34,480 nt of DNA from Phycisphaerales bacterium (GCA_014379385.1 JACMLW010000008.1:1-34480); one strand, 5' to 3'; counted from the first letter of the stretch, positions 21,414 to 29,904 are shown. Notes: a model not told the origin generated them from the letters alone. Program-made: numbers and translations.

Positions 21414-21627
21414 CCGCACGCGGGTGGCCCACCCCAGCCCCGCGCGCCGGCACCACGTCCAGTCGCAAGTGCTTTACTCGTCGCGGCTTGACGCCGCAAC
21501 CCCGTTGGTAATTCGTTGGAGTCAAGGGTGGGAAGGCGAGATTCCAACTTGAGTGGGGGGCCGGTCGTGGTCGAGACCGCCGCGTCAACCAAGAACCGGC
21601 AGCCGGCCGTTCAGCCCTCCCGGCGGG

Positions 21628-21852
21628 CATGGCGTGCGGGTCTTGATCCCCGACCTCAAGCGGGCCGGTGGTGGACTTCCACTCGTTCCGTCGGGGCTAC
21701 GTGACCGGCTGGTGCAGTCGGGCGCGAGGATCAGGGAGGCCCAGTCCCTCGCCCGCCACTCGGACCCGCGCCTGACGTTCAACATTTGCACGCAGCTCGG
21801 AATTAACGATGGCCGGCGGTCGAGCCGGCCTTCGGGCAGCGGCCACAGATGA
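21628..21852 (+). pseudogene. C-terminal remnant of a tyrosine recombinase (integrase)
   Basis: Three reading-frame pieces follow each other in the order of a phage-type integrase C-terminus: VRVLIPDLKRAG (frame of 21628), then VVDFHSFRRGYVTG in the next frame (from about 21671), then LVQSGARIREAQSLARHSD and PRLTFNICTQLGIND back in the first frame. HSFR and LARHSDPRLTFNICT match the HxxR and L-x-x-H-x...T-x-x-x-Y boxes; the catalytic Tyr position now reads Cys (NICT where NIYT is usual). About ten residues between DLKRAG and VVDFHSF seem missing. Two frameshifts, a deletion and a lost Tyr mean that it is dead. It marks the entry to the accessory mosaic on the right. Confidence 0.7.
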
Positions 21853-21883
21853 GTGAGCAAAGTCGGCGTCAGCAGCCCCCTGA

Positions 21884-22600
21884 TCAGCACCCATTTGCGA
21901 TGCCAGCAAACCACGCGCTTAGGAACGCCGTGATGTCGGCGGAGGTGGTCGAGCCCGAGTTATTGAAGTCGGCGGGGCACGGCACAGCGAGTGACACGAC
22001 CACCGCTGCGTTGTCGTCGGAGAGGTTAATCTCCGGGAGCGCCTCGGGGATCGGGGCAGCGGAAACGCTCACCGAGATGACATCACCGTCGGCGAGTTGC
22101 GGCACCGGAAACGATGACGCGAAACCCCGGGCCATAGGGCAACTGGCTATGGTCGCCCATCACGCACATGCACTGCACAGAATCGACAGGTCCGCACGCC
22201 GTCCCATTGAAGCACTGCAGGATGCACCACTGGGCGCAGGTGATGCCTCCCCCGCCCGGGAGCTGCCCACCCACGCCGACGAAGATCCGGAAATCCCCCC
22301 GCCGCTCCCGCCTCCGGGGAGCACAGCGCCGTCCAGAGCGACGTTGACCGTGCAGCTGAGGTCGCGATCATCGCCAGGGGCCGCCTCGAACCCGATCGCC
22401 GCGCTGATCTGCCACCCCGTCCCGCCGGGCACCGGTTCATACACGATCTCGGAGGCGTGTACGAAGCGGTTCGGCATCGGTGAACAATCCGGCCGCGATG
22501 ACATCATCCCTCCGGGAAGCACCGCGATGGCATAAACGGTGCCGTTGACACCTAATCCTAATGGCAACGGGATGTCGCATGCAAGGGGAATCCCCCCATG
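21884..22600 (-). pseudogene. Frameshifted secreted protein: delta-60-like repeat piece, Cys-rich piece, GC-type dockerin
   Basis: Minus-strand pieces from three frames read as one broken protein. First come GVNGTVYAIAVLPGG and, one frame over, DDVIAAGLFTDAEP, together resembling a delta-60 beta-propeller repeat. Then follow SEIVYEPVPGGTGWQISAA and CTVNVALDGAVLPGGGSGG in the first frame. A Cys-rich segment in another frame (GITCAQWCILQCFNG, VDSVQCMCVMGDHSQLPYG) comes next. Finally, back in the first frame, LADGDVISVSVSAAP leads to a dockerin (CPADFNNSGS, TSADITAFLSAWF) ending ANGC. At least two to three frameshifts are needed and there is no signal peptide. The last 83 codons from an ATG at 22135 are open but have no export signal. 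Confidence 0.65.
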
Positions 22601-22805
22601 GATCGGATACCTGAAGAATAGGTAGTCGCGTAATGAGGCCCATTACCGGCCCGGCATCTTGGAGTGAGCGTCGGTTTCTGATTACCGCTAAACCACTCTT
22701 CGCCGCATTGGATGGATTCCGTTTCTATTGATCCGAGGAGTGTGAAAGCAATGGGTGCGGCTGCTCTTACCGTCCCTTCTCTCAGGCGGCGGCGCGGGAC
22801 GATTT

Positions 22806-24452
22806 TCAGCATCCGTTCGCGATGGCCTCGAACCACGCGCTCAGGAACGACGTGATGTCAGCTGATGTGGTTGTGCCCGACTGGTTGAAGTCGGCGTCGT
22901 TGGTTCCAGTGGAGAGATCCCCAAACCAGTCTCCTAGGAATGCCGTGATATCGGCGCTGGTGGGCACGCCGTCGCAGTTCACATCGACCTGGCACACGGT
23001 GAGGAGCGCGACCGCGCTCGATGTTCCACCCGCGGTATTGAACACCCAGCAGCAATAACGAGCCACCGCGGACGCGTCGGTGTTGTTGATGGTGAGTGTG
23101 TCGGTTGCCACACCGCTCGCCGATGCCGAGCCATCAAAGGGCAGTGGGCCCTCCGACAGCTCCATCCACACGTCTGTGCCTGCCACGGCCTCGACGCGCC
23201 ATTGATAGTTGATCGGGCCGGGCCCTCCGACCGTTACGGACATGGCGGCGCTGCCGGCCGGGCATCCCGCCACGTCGTGGGGCTCAGCCAAGATAATCGG
23301 GGCTTCTTCTCCTGGAGGAATCTCCGGAACCGAAGGCAGGCGCGCCGCCCACGCTTCCATTTGTCCCAGTGGGTTCGTCCCTACGCCAACAATCGTTTGT
23401 CCATCGCCCGAGATCGCGAGCGCCTCGTTCAGCATCCACCCATCGAGACCGGAGACACCCAGTGACATCAAATGGTTCTTGAGCCCTACTAAGCCAAGCT
23501 CCGAGGTCCAGATAAACGCCTTGCTGCCCCGGGTATCGGCGCCGCATCCGACGATGATCGTTCCATCGTCACTAACGTCGGTTGCAACGCTCTCGAACGC
23601 ACCGCCTGGCACATCACCGAGAGCAACCATTCCCCCCTCGATGGTCCAGCGAAACGCCTCCCGGCCAAGCTCAGAGCGGCTTAGTCCGACAATAACAGAA
23701 CCATCGGGTGTGACCGCACGAGCACCACTGAGGAAACCGCCCCCCTCCAAGTCACCCAGTCCAACCATCCCGGTGTCGCCCGTCCAGCGGAAGGCCTCGA
23801 CACCTCCCGCAGACCAGCTATTGCCCACCGCGATCGTTCCATCCGCATTAACGCCTACCGCCCGACTGAGGAAGCCGCCTCCCGCGAGATCCCCCAAGCC
23901 GACCAAGCCGCCTGCGACTGTCCAGCGGAACGCTTCGCCTGTCGGAGAGGCGCTGACATTGCCGGTGCCGACAATCACAGTGCCATCGGCGTTCACACCC
24001 GAGGCGAGGCTGTAGAACGAGCCGCCCGGCAGGTCACCCAAGCCCACCATACCAGTGGAGCTGCTCCATTGATACGCCTCGCCCAGGTTCTCATCGGTGA
24101 CAAAGTTGCCGCACCCGATGACCACCAGTCCGTCCCCGCTGACACCCGAAGCGGTGCTATAGAAAGCCCCGCCTGTGAGATCGCCCAGTCCCGCGATACC
24201 GCCCTCGACGGCCCAGCGAAAGCTCTCAAAGCCGAAGCACGTTGATTCGGTCGAGCTTCCGTTACCAATGACCACAGAACCATCGGAACTCACCCCTCGG
24301 GCCACACTCATCACGCCACCGCCCGGGAGATCGCCGAGCGGCGTGAATGAGCCGCTCGTAGGAGGGTCAGCCTTTGCCAGAAACGGAAGCAGGAGTGTGA
24401 ACCCAAGGACAGCCAAGGGACCGATCACAAACGCATGTCGGCGTGTACTCAT
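22806..24452 (-). CDS. Secreted HAF-repeat protein with Ig-like domain and GC-type dockerin
   Basis: A 548-residue exported protein. Residues 1-28 are a signal peptide (VIGPLAVLGFTLLLPFLAKA). From about 33 to 375 there are six clear HAF-type extracellular repeats of about 50 residues (GLGDLPGGSFYSLASGVNAD then GTVIVG then EAFRWT) plus a seventh degenerate one; these are expected to form a beta-propeller. An Ig-like segment with paired Cys follows (about 390-480), then a two-repeat dockerin (VDVNCDGVPTSADITAFL, DFNQSGTTTSADITSFL) ending ANGC. The ATG at 24452 has GGAG 7 bases upstream. Function unknown: probably a cell-surface or matrix protein. It is in the same orientation as the related gene at 24859, but about 400 bases separate them. 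Confidence 0.88.
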   Translation of the reverse strand: MSTRRHAFVIGPLAVLGFTLLLPFLAKADPPTSGSFTPLGDLPGGGVMSVARGVSSDGSVVIGNGSSTESTCFGFESFRWAVEGGIAGLGDLTGGAFYSTASGVSGDGLVVIGCGNFVTDENLGEAYQWSSSTGMVGLGDLPGGSFYSLASGVNADGTVIVGTGNVSASPTGEAFRWTVAGGLVGLGDLAGGGFLSRAVGVNADGTIAVGNSWSAGGVEAFRWTGDTGMVGLGDLEGGGFLSGARAVTPDGSVIVGLSRSELGREAFRWTIEGGMVALGDVPGGAFESVATDVSDDGTIIVGCGADTRGSKAFIWTSELGLVGLKNHLMSLGVSGLDGWMLNEALAISGDGQTIVGVGTNPLGQMEAWAARLPSVPEIPPGEEAPIILAEPHDVAGCPAGSAAMSVTVGGPGPINYQWRVEAVAGTDVWMELSEGPLPFDGSASASGVATDTLTINNTDASAVARYCCWVFNTAGGTSSAVALLTVCQVDVNCDGVPTSADITAFLGDWFGDLSTGTNDADFNQSGTTTSADITSFLSAWFEAIANGC

Positions 24453-24858
24453 GGCCAGGCTCCGAGCAAGGAATCGGCTAAAGCAATCGTGCGATGCGTC
24501 ATGACCGTTCCGAAACGCCCCGTTACTGACAAGGCGAGGCGCCCAATCGAGTCGGTTTTCTGAGGCATGCCGCGGTTCAAACGTCAGGGCCGCCTAGCCC
24601 ACGGATGCGATCAGCGAAGAGGGGATTCGCAGCTGTTGTCCAAGCTGTGAGCGGGGCTTGAGCCTGCACTCCGGCCGTCGCGAGCCCGAGAGGGCAACTG
24701 TTGACAGGGCACGCCAGCCGCTGGTCAACCGATCAACAGAGTGCAGCGCCATGAGAGAACGCCTGCGAGGGCGAAACCGGTCCCGCCTCCCGCGAGCTTA
24801 CTGAGCAGGTGGTTGCTTCGGACCAGTACGTAAACGTATTCTCGTGATCCGATCCCGC
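24453..24858. other. Intergenic region between two HAF/dockerin genes
   Basis: About 400 bases with no supported gene. A -35-like TTGTCA lies on the minus strand about 80 bases ahead of the 24452 start without a clear -10. No terminator is evident for the gene ending at 24859. Confidence 0.35.
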
Positions 24859-26091
24859 TCAGCAGTTCCCTGTGATTGCGGCGAACCACGCGCCTAGGAA
24901 TGCGGTGATATCCGCAGAGGTAGTCGAGCCGGACGCATCGAAGTCCGCCGCGAGTGTCCCGCCACTGATATCCGCGAACCACGCCGACAGGAACGCAGTG
25001 ATATCCGCGCTTGTCACGTTCCCAGAATCATCGAAGTCGGCCGCGCACTCAACGATCGGCGTGAGGATGATCCCGGGCGCGGGGTCGAACGGCTCGAACT
25101 GGGCGCCGCGCAGCGTGATCTGGCCCCGGTCGTTGATGTCGGCGGCTCCGCTGAAGCCCCAGAAGTTCGGGTCGCCGATGAACTCGGCGGTAAGGAGTTC
25201 GACGCCTCGCTCGGGGGTCCACACCCACGGATCGCGATCCGGGGTTGAGGAGGTGCCGCGGTTGCCGCAGACATGGCCTCGCTCGTTTATCCCGCTGCCA
25301 GCGCTGCGGAAAGCGATGGTGGGGTCAATAGCCAGGAGGCCCGCGGCATCTGAATACAGGAACGCGTCCCAGGAGTCAGGGCCTGTGAGCGCATCAGCCG
25401 ACAAGCCGGCGACCTGACCGGACTCGTTGATCGCCTGACCGATCGCGTAGTCATCGTCGGGGAGAGTGCCGATGAGTTCAAGCGGACCGCCGATTGACCA
25501 GCGCAAGGCCGGTCCCGCATTCGAGCGTCCGGTGACCACACCGGCATCATTGATATCGCTGGCATCCCGGATGCCAAACTGCTCGAGCTCCACAAGCCCA
25601 GTCGCGTCGCTGTAGTAGAAGGGGCCGGTCCCACAGGCGATGCCCACCACGTCCCCCGCGCTGTTTACCCCGTCAGCGATAGGTGACGAACAGTTTTGGC
25701 CGGTCGGGCCGATGATAGTGTGTTCGCCATCGCGCAGCCGCCAGAGCACGGCCGGGGTATTGATGCCGGTGGTGGCTCTTCCGACGATGATCCCATTGTC
25801 GGTGATGTCGGTCGCGAATCCCTCGGTGAACCCCGGAGGGAGCGGAACCTCGGTGATCCCGGTGCCGGGGATGAACCGAAACGGCCGGAGCTGTGCTTGT
25901 GGACCCTGGCACCACCCGACCACTTCGCCAAGGTTGTTCATCGCCAGAGGAACGGTGGCGAAGCTGCCCGGGAGGTGACCGATGGGCGTCACTTCGTAGC
26001 GTTGTTCCTGAGCGAGAACGACAGCGGGCCATCCTGCGGTAAAGCCAACGAGGGAAGGCACAAATCGACGTTGACGTGATGGCAATGGCAA
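24859..26091 (-). CDS. Secreted HAF-like repeat protein with GC-type dockerin
   Basis: A 410-residue exported protein. The N-terminus (SLVGFTAGWPAVVLAQ) is a signal peptide. Residues about 32-345 hold repeats of the HAF kind (IGHLPGSFATVPLAMNNLG, EVVGW; FATDITDNGIIVG; GVNSAGDVVGI; DINDAGVVTG; AINESGQVAGL; GINERGHVCGN; DINDRGQITL), roughly seven blades. A dockerin module follows (CAADFDDSGN, TSADITAFLSAWF, DFDASGS, TSADITAFLGAWF) ending GNC. The start shown is a TTG at 26091; a second TTG at 26085 fits the upstream GGGAG better, and a GTG further in would also keep the signal peptide, so the start is uncertain by up to a dozen codons. It is similar in plan to the gene at 22806 but lacks the Ig-like domain. 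Function unknown, surface location likely. Confidence 0.85.
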   Translation of the reverse strand: MPLPSRQRRFVPSLVGFTAGWPAVVLAQEQRYEVTPIGHLPGSFATVPLAMNNLGEVVGWCQGPQAQLRPFRFIPGTGITEVPLPPGFTEGFATDITDNGIIVGRATTGINTPAVLWRLRDGEHTIIGPTGQNCSSPIADGVNSAGDVVGIACGTGPFYYSDATGLVELEQFGIRDASDINDAGVVTGRSNAGPALRWSIGGPLELIGTLPDDDYAIGQAINESGQVAGLSADALTGPDSWDAFLYSDAAGLLAIDPTIAFRSAGSGINERGHVCGNRGTSSTPDRDPWVWTPERGVELLTAEFIGDPNFWGFSGAADINDRGQITLRGAQFEPFDPAPGIILTPIVECAADFDDSGNVTSADITAFLSAWFADISGGTLAADFDASGSTTSADITAFLGAWFAAITGNC

Positions 26092-26323
26092 CTCCCGTGG
26101 GCCAGTGAGGGTCTTGTGAGACCCAAAGATGTGCTACCGAAGAGTGCTCTGCCGTCGGTTGGATCACCCAAAGCGTCCCTCACCTCCAGCGCGCGCCGCA
26201 CGTTTGGATGCGTCCGCCTGCATCAGGGTGCGAGGAAGCCGCTCCAAGACCGGTTCGGGAGCCTCGCCGTAAGCCTTTAGAATTTGCGGTGTAGACTGTC
26301 GTGCAAACCGTGTGGCACCATGC

Positions 26324-26443
26324 GTCAATACGGGCGAAGGGAGTCGAACCCCTACCTCCTGATCCGTAGTCAGACGCGAATTGCTCGATTTCCCGAGGAA
26401 AATTCCGCTTTTATCAAGTACCTCCAGCGCAATGCGCAGCGCG
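26324..26443 (-). repeat. tRNA-half/integrase-tail repeat, copy 1
   Basis: About 120 bases covering the tRNA-Arg 3' half and the preceding tail. It aligns, with a few small gaps, to 28046-28162. The strongest identity is at the tail: TGCTCGATTTC followed by CGAGGA, and GTACCTCCAGCG. In the tRNA part CGGGCG and GAGTC-AAC are shared. Both copies have the same orientation and flank the NxxGxxAF gene. Confidence 0.55.
26326..26385 (-). other. tRNA-Arg(ACG) 3' half, probable attachment-site remnant
   Basis: On the minus strand the sequence reads an anticodon arm TCTGA-CTACGGA-TCAGG (anticodon ACG, Arg), a variable loop, a T-arm AGGGG-TTCGACT-CCCTT and then CGCCCGT. These are the 3' half of a bacterial tRNA-Arg. 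The 5' half is absent: upstream there is no D-arm at the right spacing and no matching acceptor strand. Integrases commonly recombine inside tRNA genes and leave such a 3' half at one end. The frame running into it from 26460 (FALRIALEVLDKSGIFLG) resembles an integrase C-terminal tail. Confidence 0.65.
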
Positions 26444-26837
26444 AAGTCCTTTGGTGGCAAAGGGATGCTTCGCGGTGCTTGTGCAAGCGGCTTTGTACGA
26501 GCAGCGTGCGACCCGGGGGAAAGCGCTCATGTAGTTTCGGGGTGCCGACACGTTCTCGCCGCTTCGTTTTTGATGCCGAGAAGCCACACTCAAAGTTGGC
26601 TGTAGCTTTGGGTACCTGTATCCCGGGGGATCCAAGAACCTATGGCGGCTACGCCTTGGGTGGGCGGCGACTTTCCGCCAGAGCTGGCCGGATTTCTCGC
26701 AGTGGTTCGAGGCCTTTCTGACCGCGCTACCTCAACGCTAAAAACCGAGCGGTCCAGAGACCGTGGCTCCGATTTTGCTTGACACCCCCAATAACCCACC
26801 GCCGAGGGCTTGAACCCGCGACTTGAGGAGGCAGGAC
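26444..26837. other. Unassigned stretch ahead of the NxxGxxAF gene
   Basis: About 390 bases. A short plus-strand frame near 26650-26780 (VGGDFPPELAGFLAVVRGL) is faintly protein-like but has no start or partner. A T-arm-like GGGTTCAAGCCC on the minus strand near 26807-26818 does not fold properly. I see no intact gene here; the stretch looks like worn accessory DNA. Confidence 0.3.
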
Positions 26838-28034
26838 ATGACGACTGTGACGCTGTTCACCGTGACCGCGCTGGCCGCAGCGCTCGCAAGCGCGCCCGGC
26901 GCATTGGCCCAGAGCTACACCTTCACGAAGATCGCCGACAGCGCGGTCCTCGATTTCGACCCGTCCTCCTTCGGGGCCCCGTCGATCAGCGACCTCGGAC
27001 ACGTCGCGTTCCGAGCGCAGAGCTCCGACCAGTCCGTCACGAGCATCTGGCGCACCGCCCCCGACCTCGCCGGGCCGCTCACGCTCATCGTCGACAGCTC
27101 CGGCCCCGTCGGCGGCCTCTCACACACCGTCTCGGTGAACAACCTGGGCCAGGTCGCGGTCTGGGCCCCCGTCAGCGGCGCGACGATCGACGAGCGCATC
27201 ATGCGCGGCGCCGGCGGCGGCGCCCCTACCACCATCGCCGAGGCCGGCCCCACCCCCCATCCGTTCAGCTTCCTGTCGGTCATCGTCTCGGTCAACGATT
27301 CCGGCACCGTCGCCTGGCAGGGCGAGCTCCGCCAGCCCGGATTCCCCCAGGGCCTCTTCACCGGCAACGGCGGCCCCCACAACACAATCTTTAGTTCCGC
27401 CTCGAGCGACTTCACCTCATCGTTCGCTGGCCCCACCATTAACAACGCCGGCCAGATCGCCTTCCGCGCCGCCAGCACCACCAGCGCCGGCGACGCCATC
27501 TTCCGCTTCGACGGCCCCGGCGTCTTCACCACCATCGCCGACGGGGACCACCCGCTCCTGAGCTCCGCGTTCGACGACGAGCCCGCCATGAACGCCGCGG
27601 GCCGGGTCGCCTTCATCGGACGCAGCAACGACATCTCCACGATGTACCTCCTCGTCGGCGACGGCACCGCCGATGCCATCGCGCTCGCCGACACGACCGG
27701 CGACCTCGACTCGATCAACAACGCCGCCATCAACGACCTCAACCAGATCGCCTACAGCGCCACCTTCGACGACTTCTCCACCACCGGCATTTTCACCGGC
27801 TCCGACCTCATCAACGACGCGGTCGTCCGGACCGGCGACCTGATCGACGGCTCAGCCGTGACCTTCGTCTCCCTCTGCCGCGAGGGCCTCAACAACAACG
27901 GACAGATCGCGTTCTTCGCCCAGCTCGCCGACGGCCGCGGCGTCGTCATGGTCGCCACGCCCGTCCCCACCCCCGCCGTCCTCGCGCTTGCCGCCATCGC
28001 CGTTCCGCGTGCCTTGCGTCGTCGCCGCCGCTGA
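26838..28034 (+). CDS. Exported NxxGxxAF tandem-repeat protein with PTP/PEP-CTERM-like anchor
   Basis: A 398-residue exported protein. Signal peptide at 1-25 (LFTVTALAAALASAPGALAQ). The body holds about seven NxxGxxAF repeats: ISDLGHVAF, VNNLGQVAV, VNDSGTVAW, INNAGQIAF, MNAAGRVAF, INDLNQIAY, LNNNGQIAF, each followed by a short beta-rich unit (RAAST, IGRSND and so on). This is the plan of the choice-of-anchor NxxGxxAF proteins. The C-terminus VPTPAVLALAAIAVPRALRRRRR is a PTP motif, a hydrophobic helix and a basic tail. The ATG at 26838 is preceded by GAGGAGG with a 6-base gap; an in-frame TTG at 26823 lies upstream of that site. Codon third positions are extremely C-rich compared with neighbours. 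The gene is flanked by the two tRNA-half repeats. Function unknown; surface protein. Confidence 0.88.
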   Translation: MTTVTLFTVTALAAALASAPGALAQSYTFTKIADSAVLDFDPSSFGAPSISDLGHVAFRAQSSDQSVTSIWRTAPDLAGPLTLIVDSSGPVGGLSHTVSVNNLGQVAVWAPVSGATIDERIMRGAGGGAPTTIAEAGPTPHPFSFLSVIVSVNDSGTVAWQGELRQPGFPQGLFTGNGGPHNTIFSSASSDFTSSFAGPTINNAGQIAFRAASTTSAGDAIFRFDGPGVFTTIADGDHPLLSSAFDDEPAMNAAGRVAFIGRSNDISTMYLLVGDGTADAIALADTTGDLDSINNAAINDLNQIAYSATFDDFSTTGIFTGSDLINDAVVRTGDLIDGSAVTFVSLCREGLNNNGQIAFFAQLADGRGVVMVATPVPTPAVLALAAIAVPRALRRRRR

Positions 28035-28045
28035 TCGCTTACCGA

Positions 28046-28162
28046 GTCATAACGGGCGCGTGAGTCCAACTAAAGACTTCTGCTTCGTCATTGGGCGCGG
28101 ACTGCTCGATTTCGCGAGGAACCATGACTTTCGCGAGTACCTCCAGCGAAAGCTCCAGCGCG
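28046..28162 (-). repeat. tRNA-half/integrase-tail repeat, copy 2 (diverged)
   Basis: Diverged second copy of the element at 26324-26443, starting 11 bases after the NxxGxxAF stop codon. The tail motif (LELSLEVLAK in the minus-strand frame, compared with LRIALEVLDK in copy 1) and its DNA are best preserved. The tRNA part has lost the TTCGA T-loop, so it no longer resembles a working tRNA arm. Confidence 0.5.
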
Positions 28163-28483
28163 CCGTGTGCCGGAGTCACTGGGTGGTCAGGAGATGCGTC
28201 TGGGTGCGCCGCGGGCGAGGCATTGCATTGTGTTGCGCACACTGCGTGCCTTCTCGCGCGTCGTGCCGCTCTCCGGGTTACACAGGGCGGTGTATCCTCA
28301 TGCGTTGCTTCGGGCAAGGCGAAGATTCTAACGACGACATCGTTCGGACGATCGCGCCGGCGCCGCAGAAATGACGGTTATGGTCTGTAGCGCATGGTGC
28401 GAGTCCGTCTTTCCGGAAAGCCGGGATAGACTCTCCCGCACGAGGCGGTCGGGAGACCTCCGTTTTGCAAGGCTGACGCACCG
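28163..28483. other. Intergenic stretch ahead of the small orphan gene
   Basis: About 320 bases without a supported gene. Minus-strand frames here are Arg/Ala-rich and not protein-like. A -10-like GATAGACT near 28426 is the only promoter hint for the gene at 28484. Confidence 0.3.
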
Positions 28484-28741
28484 ATGCCAAATACGACCTC
28501 CCACCTTTTCTTGAAGGCGGTTCGAGGATGGGTTGAGGCAACTGAATCGCGCGACCTGATCCGAACCCGTTTCTATTTGGACGAGATCAGGGCATTCATC
28601 AAGCTATCTCTGTCGGACCCCTTCTTCTTGGTGGAGCTAGAGAAGAAGGGTGTGAACTGCGACGGGGATTCGGCGAAGCTCGTTCTGGACTGTCTACAGG
28701 GGTACTTCGCGGCTGTGACCGATCGCACCCTCGAAGAGTAA
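28484..28741 (+). CDS. Small hypothetical protein
   Basis: An 85-residue protein that I do not recognise. It is probably soluble and helical, with balanced charge and no signal peptide (AVRGWVEATESRDLIRTRF, DEIRAFIKLSLSDPFFLVEL, CLQGYFAAVTDRTLEE). The amino-acid mix is protein-like and the frame is intact, and a strong terminator follows about 70 bases later, which supports a real transcript. The ATG at 28484 has only a weak AAGG about 12 bases upstream. No partner gene is adjacent, and its GC content looks lower than that of the surroundings. A phage-like or toxin-antitoxin-like role cannot be judged from sequence alone. Confidence 0.55.
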   Translation: MPNTTSHLFLKAVRGWVEATESRDLIRTRFYLDEIRAFIKLSLSDPFFLVELEKKGVNCDGDSAKLVLDCLQGYFAAVTDRTLEE

Positions 28742-28809
28742 TGCAGAAGTGACGACGGACGTGAAGAGCGGCTGGAGTCTCTTGGCGTTACAACTCCGTC
28801 CTCTTCAAC

Positions 28810-28849
28810 GAGCAGCGCTACACCTCAGCGGGTTAGCGCTGCTCCTTTT
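28810..28849 (+). terminator. Strong Rho-independent terminator after the small orphan gene
   Basis: GAGCAGCGCTA (28810-28820) and TAGCGCTGCTC (28834-28844) form a perfect 11-bp stem, with a small inner ACC/GGT extension, followed by CTTTT. It lies 69 bases after the stop at 28741. Confidence 0.8.
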
Positions 28850-29334
28850 GTATATTGCCCGCGGAGCTAGGGTGTAAGAGATAGGGCCGTTTTCGGATAA
28901 AGTCCCTAGCTTGCCCAGCTTATCATGTCCCGTGTTCCGGCTCAATCGGCGACACTGGGCGTTGAAGTAGATCGGGTCTGTTTGCGGCCCTTGGGCCTTA
29001 GGCCGCCGCAGAACCAACAACGACTCCTGCGTGCTCGGTCTCTTACACACGACGCGCCCTTCTGTCCGGCCAGCCGTGGACCTTCAGTGCCCGGGCGCCG
29101 AAAGGCGCCTGGTGCCGATTGCGGAGGAAAGAGGGGCGGTCCTGGCCCTGCCCCGCCATGAACATCGGGGCGCCATGCAGCCTACTTGCGCGCCAAAGTG
29201 GCCTTGCATTTTTGCATTACATCCTCCGTCGCTCGTCTACCACAACCTGGCGGCCCCAAGTTGCATTGGTCCTCGCGCAGAGGCGTTCACAGCAGCTGAC
29301 GGCCGCTGGACTCCGCAACGAATGAACCAAGTCA
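28850..29334. other. Unassigned stretch, no supported gene
   Basis: Nearly 500 bases between the terminator and the broken HMA gene. Frames on both strands are short, rich in Arg/Pro and unlike any family I know. It is probably degraded DNA. Confidence 0.35.
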
Positions 29335-29847
29335 TCAATGTCGTCGTCGGTTTCGATGGTCCGTTCGATCACTCCAGACCGCAGCGGGTTGCGTCCCGGG
29401 AAAAAATACCAAGACCGTGACAATCGACAACAGCTCGGGCAGCACGACCACATCTATGGGAATTCCGGGCGCCTCGAGACACCACCAACACTGGTCGCCG
29501 ATCATCCGGCAGGAGCCGAAATGTTCTGTCAGCCGCGTTGCGGTCCGTTCGTGCATGGCGCTGCCACAGGCTACCCACCAGACCAGGAAGAATCCAGCCA
29601 TGAAGTCGTTCATGAACGTCCGCACGTCGCCGCCGTCCCGCGCGTACGTGACCGAGTAGTCGCCCTCTGCACGAGCGGCCCTACCAATCGCTTCGACCGA
29701 GACCCGCCCCTGGTCTCAAGCTTCACCCGCGGCGGCGATAGCAGAGACGCTGGCGGCGATCACCCCAGGTACCTTCTTGAACGCTCGCTTCAACCGGTCT
29801 ACGCAGCTATTGCAGCGCATTCCCGAGATTGTGAGTGTCGAGCCCAT
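29335..29847 (-). pseudogene. HMA-domain/membrane protein interrupted by in-frame TGA
   Basis: From an ATG at 29847 the frame starts with a heavy-metal-associated domain: TLTISGMRCNSCVDRLKRAF, with the CxxC metal site, then KKVPGVIAASVSA. A TGA at 29718-29716 interrupts this frame after 43 codons. The same frame then resumes with RVSVEAIGRAARAEGDYSV, the expected end of an HMA domain, and RTFMNDFMAGFFLVW, the start of the membrane part in HMA-linked MauE/DoxX-like proteins. After about 29590 the similarity fades (WWVACGSAMHERTATRL, CRMIGDQCWWC), so the membrane domain is truncated or scrambled. No Cys replaces the TGA context and no recoding signal is visible, so I treat it as a nonsense mutation. 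It follows the CsoR gene by about 60 bases and was probably the last gene of the metal operon. Confidence 0.65.
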
Positions 29848-29904
29848 GGTGTGTCATTCGAGCCGATGCTTGGTTTCGGGACCTCGGAGTCCGCTCTCGA
29901 TCTG

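Noticed and set aside
26326-26385. Complete tRNA-Arg gene
   Set aside because: Anticodon and T arms are good, but no D-arm or 5' acceptor strand exists at the right spacing.
26164-26460. Minus-strand frame of 98 codons as a protein gene
   Set aside because: It reads straight through the tRNA-Arg 3' half; only its first part may be an integrase tail.
26801-26820. Second tRNA T-arm on the minus strand (GGGTTCAAGCCC)
   Set aside because: The stem does not close with a proper 5-bp T-stem and no other tRNA parts are nearby.
29716-29718. TGA as a selenocysteine codon in the HMA gene
   Set aside because: The position is not a Cys in the family and no stem-loop typical of a SECIS element follows.
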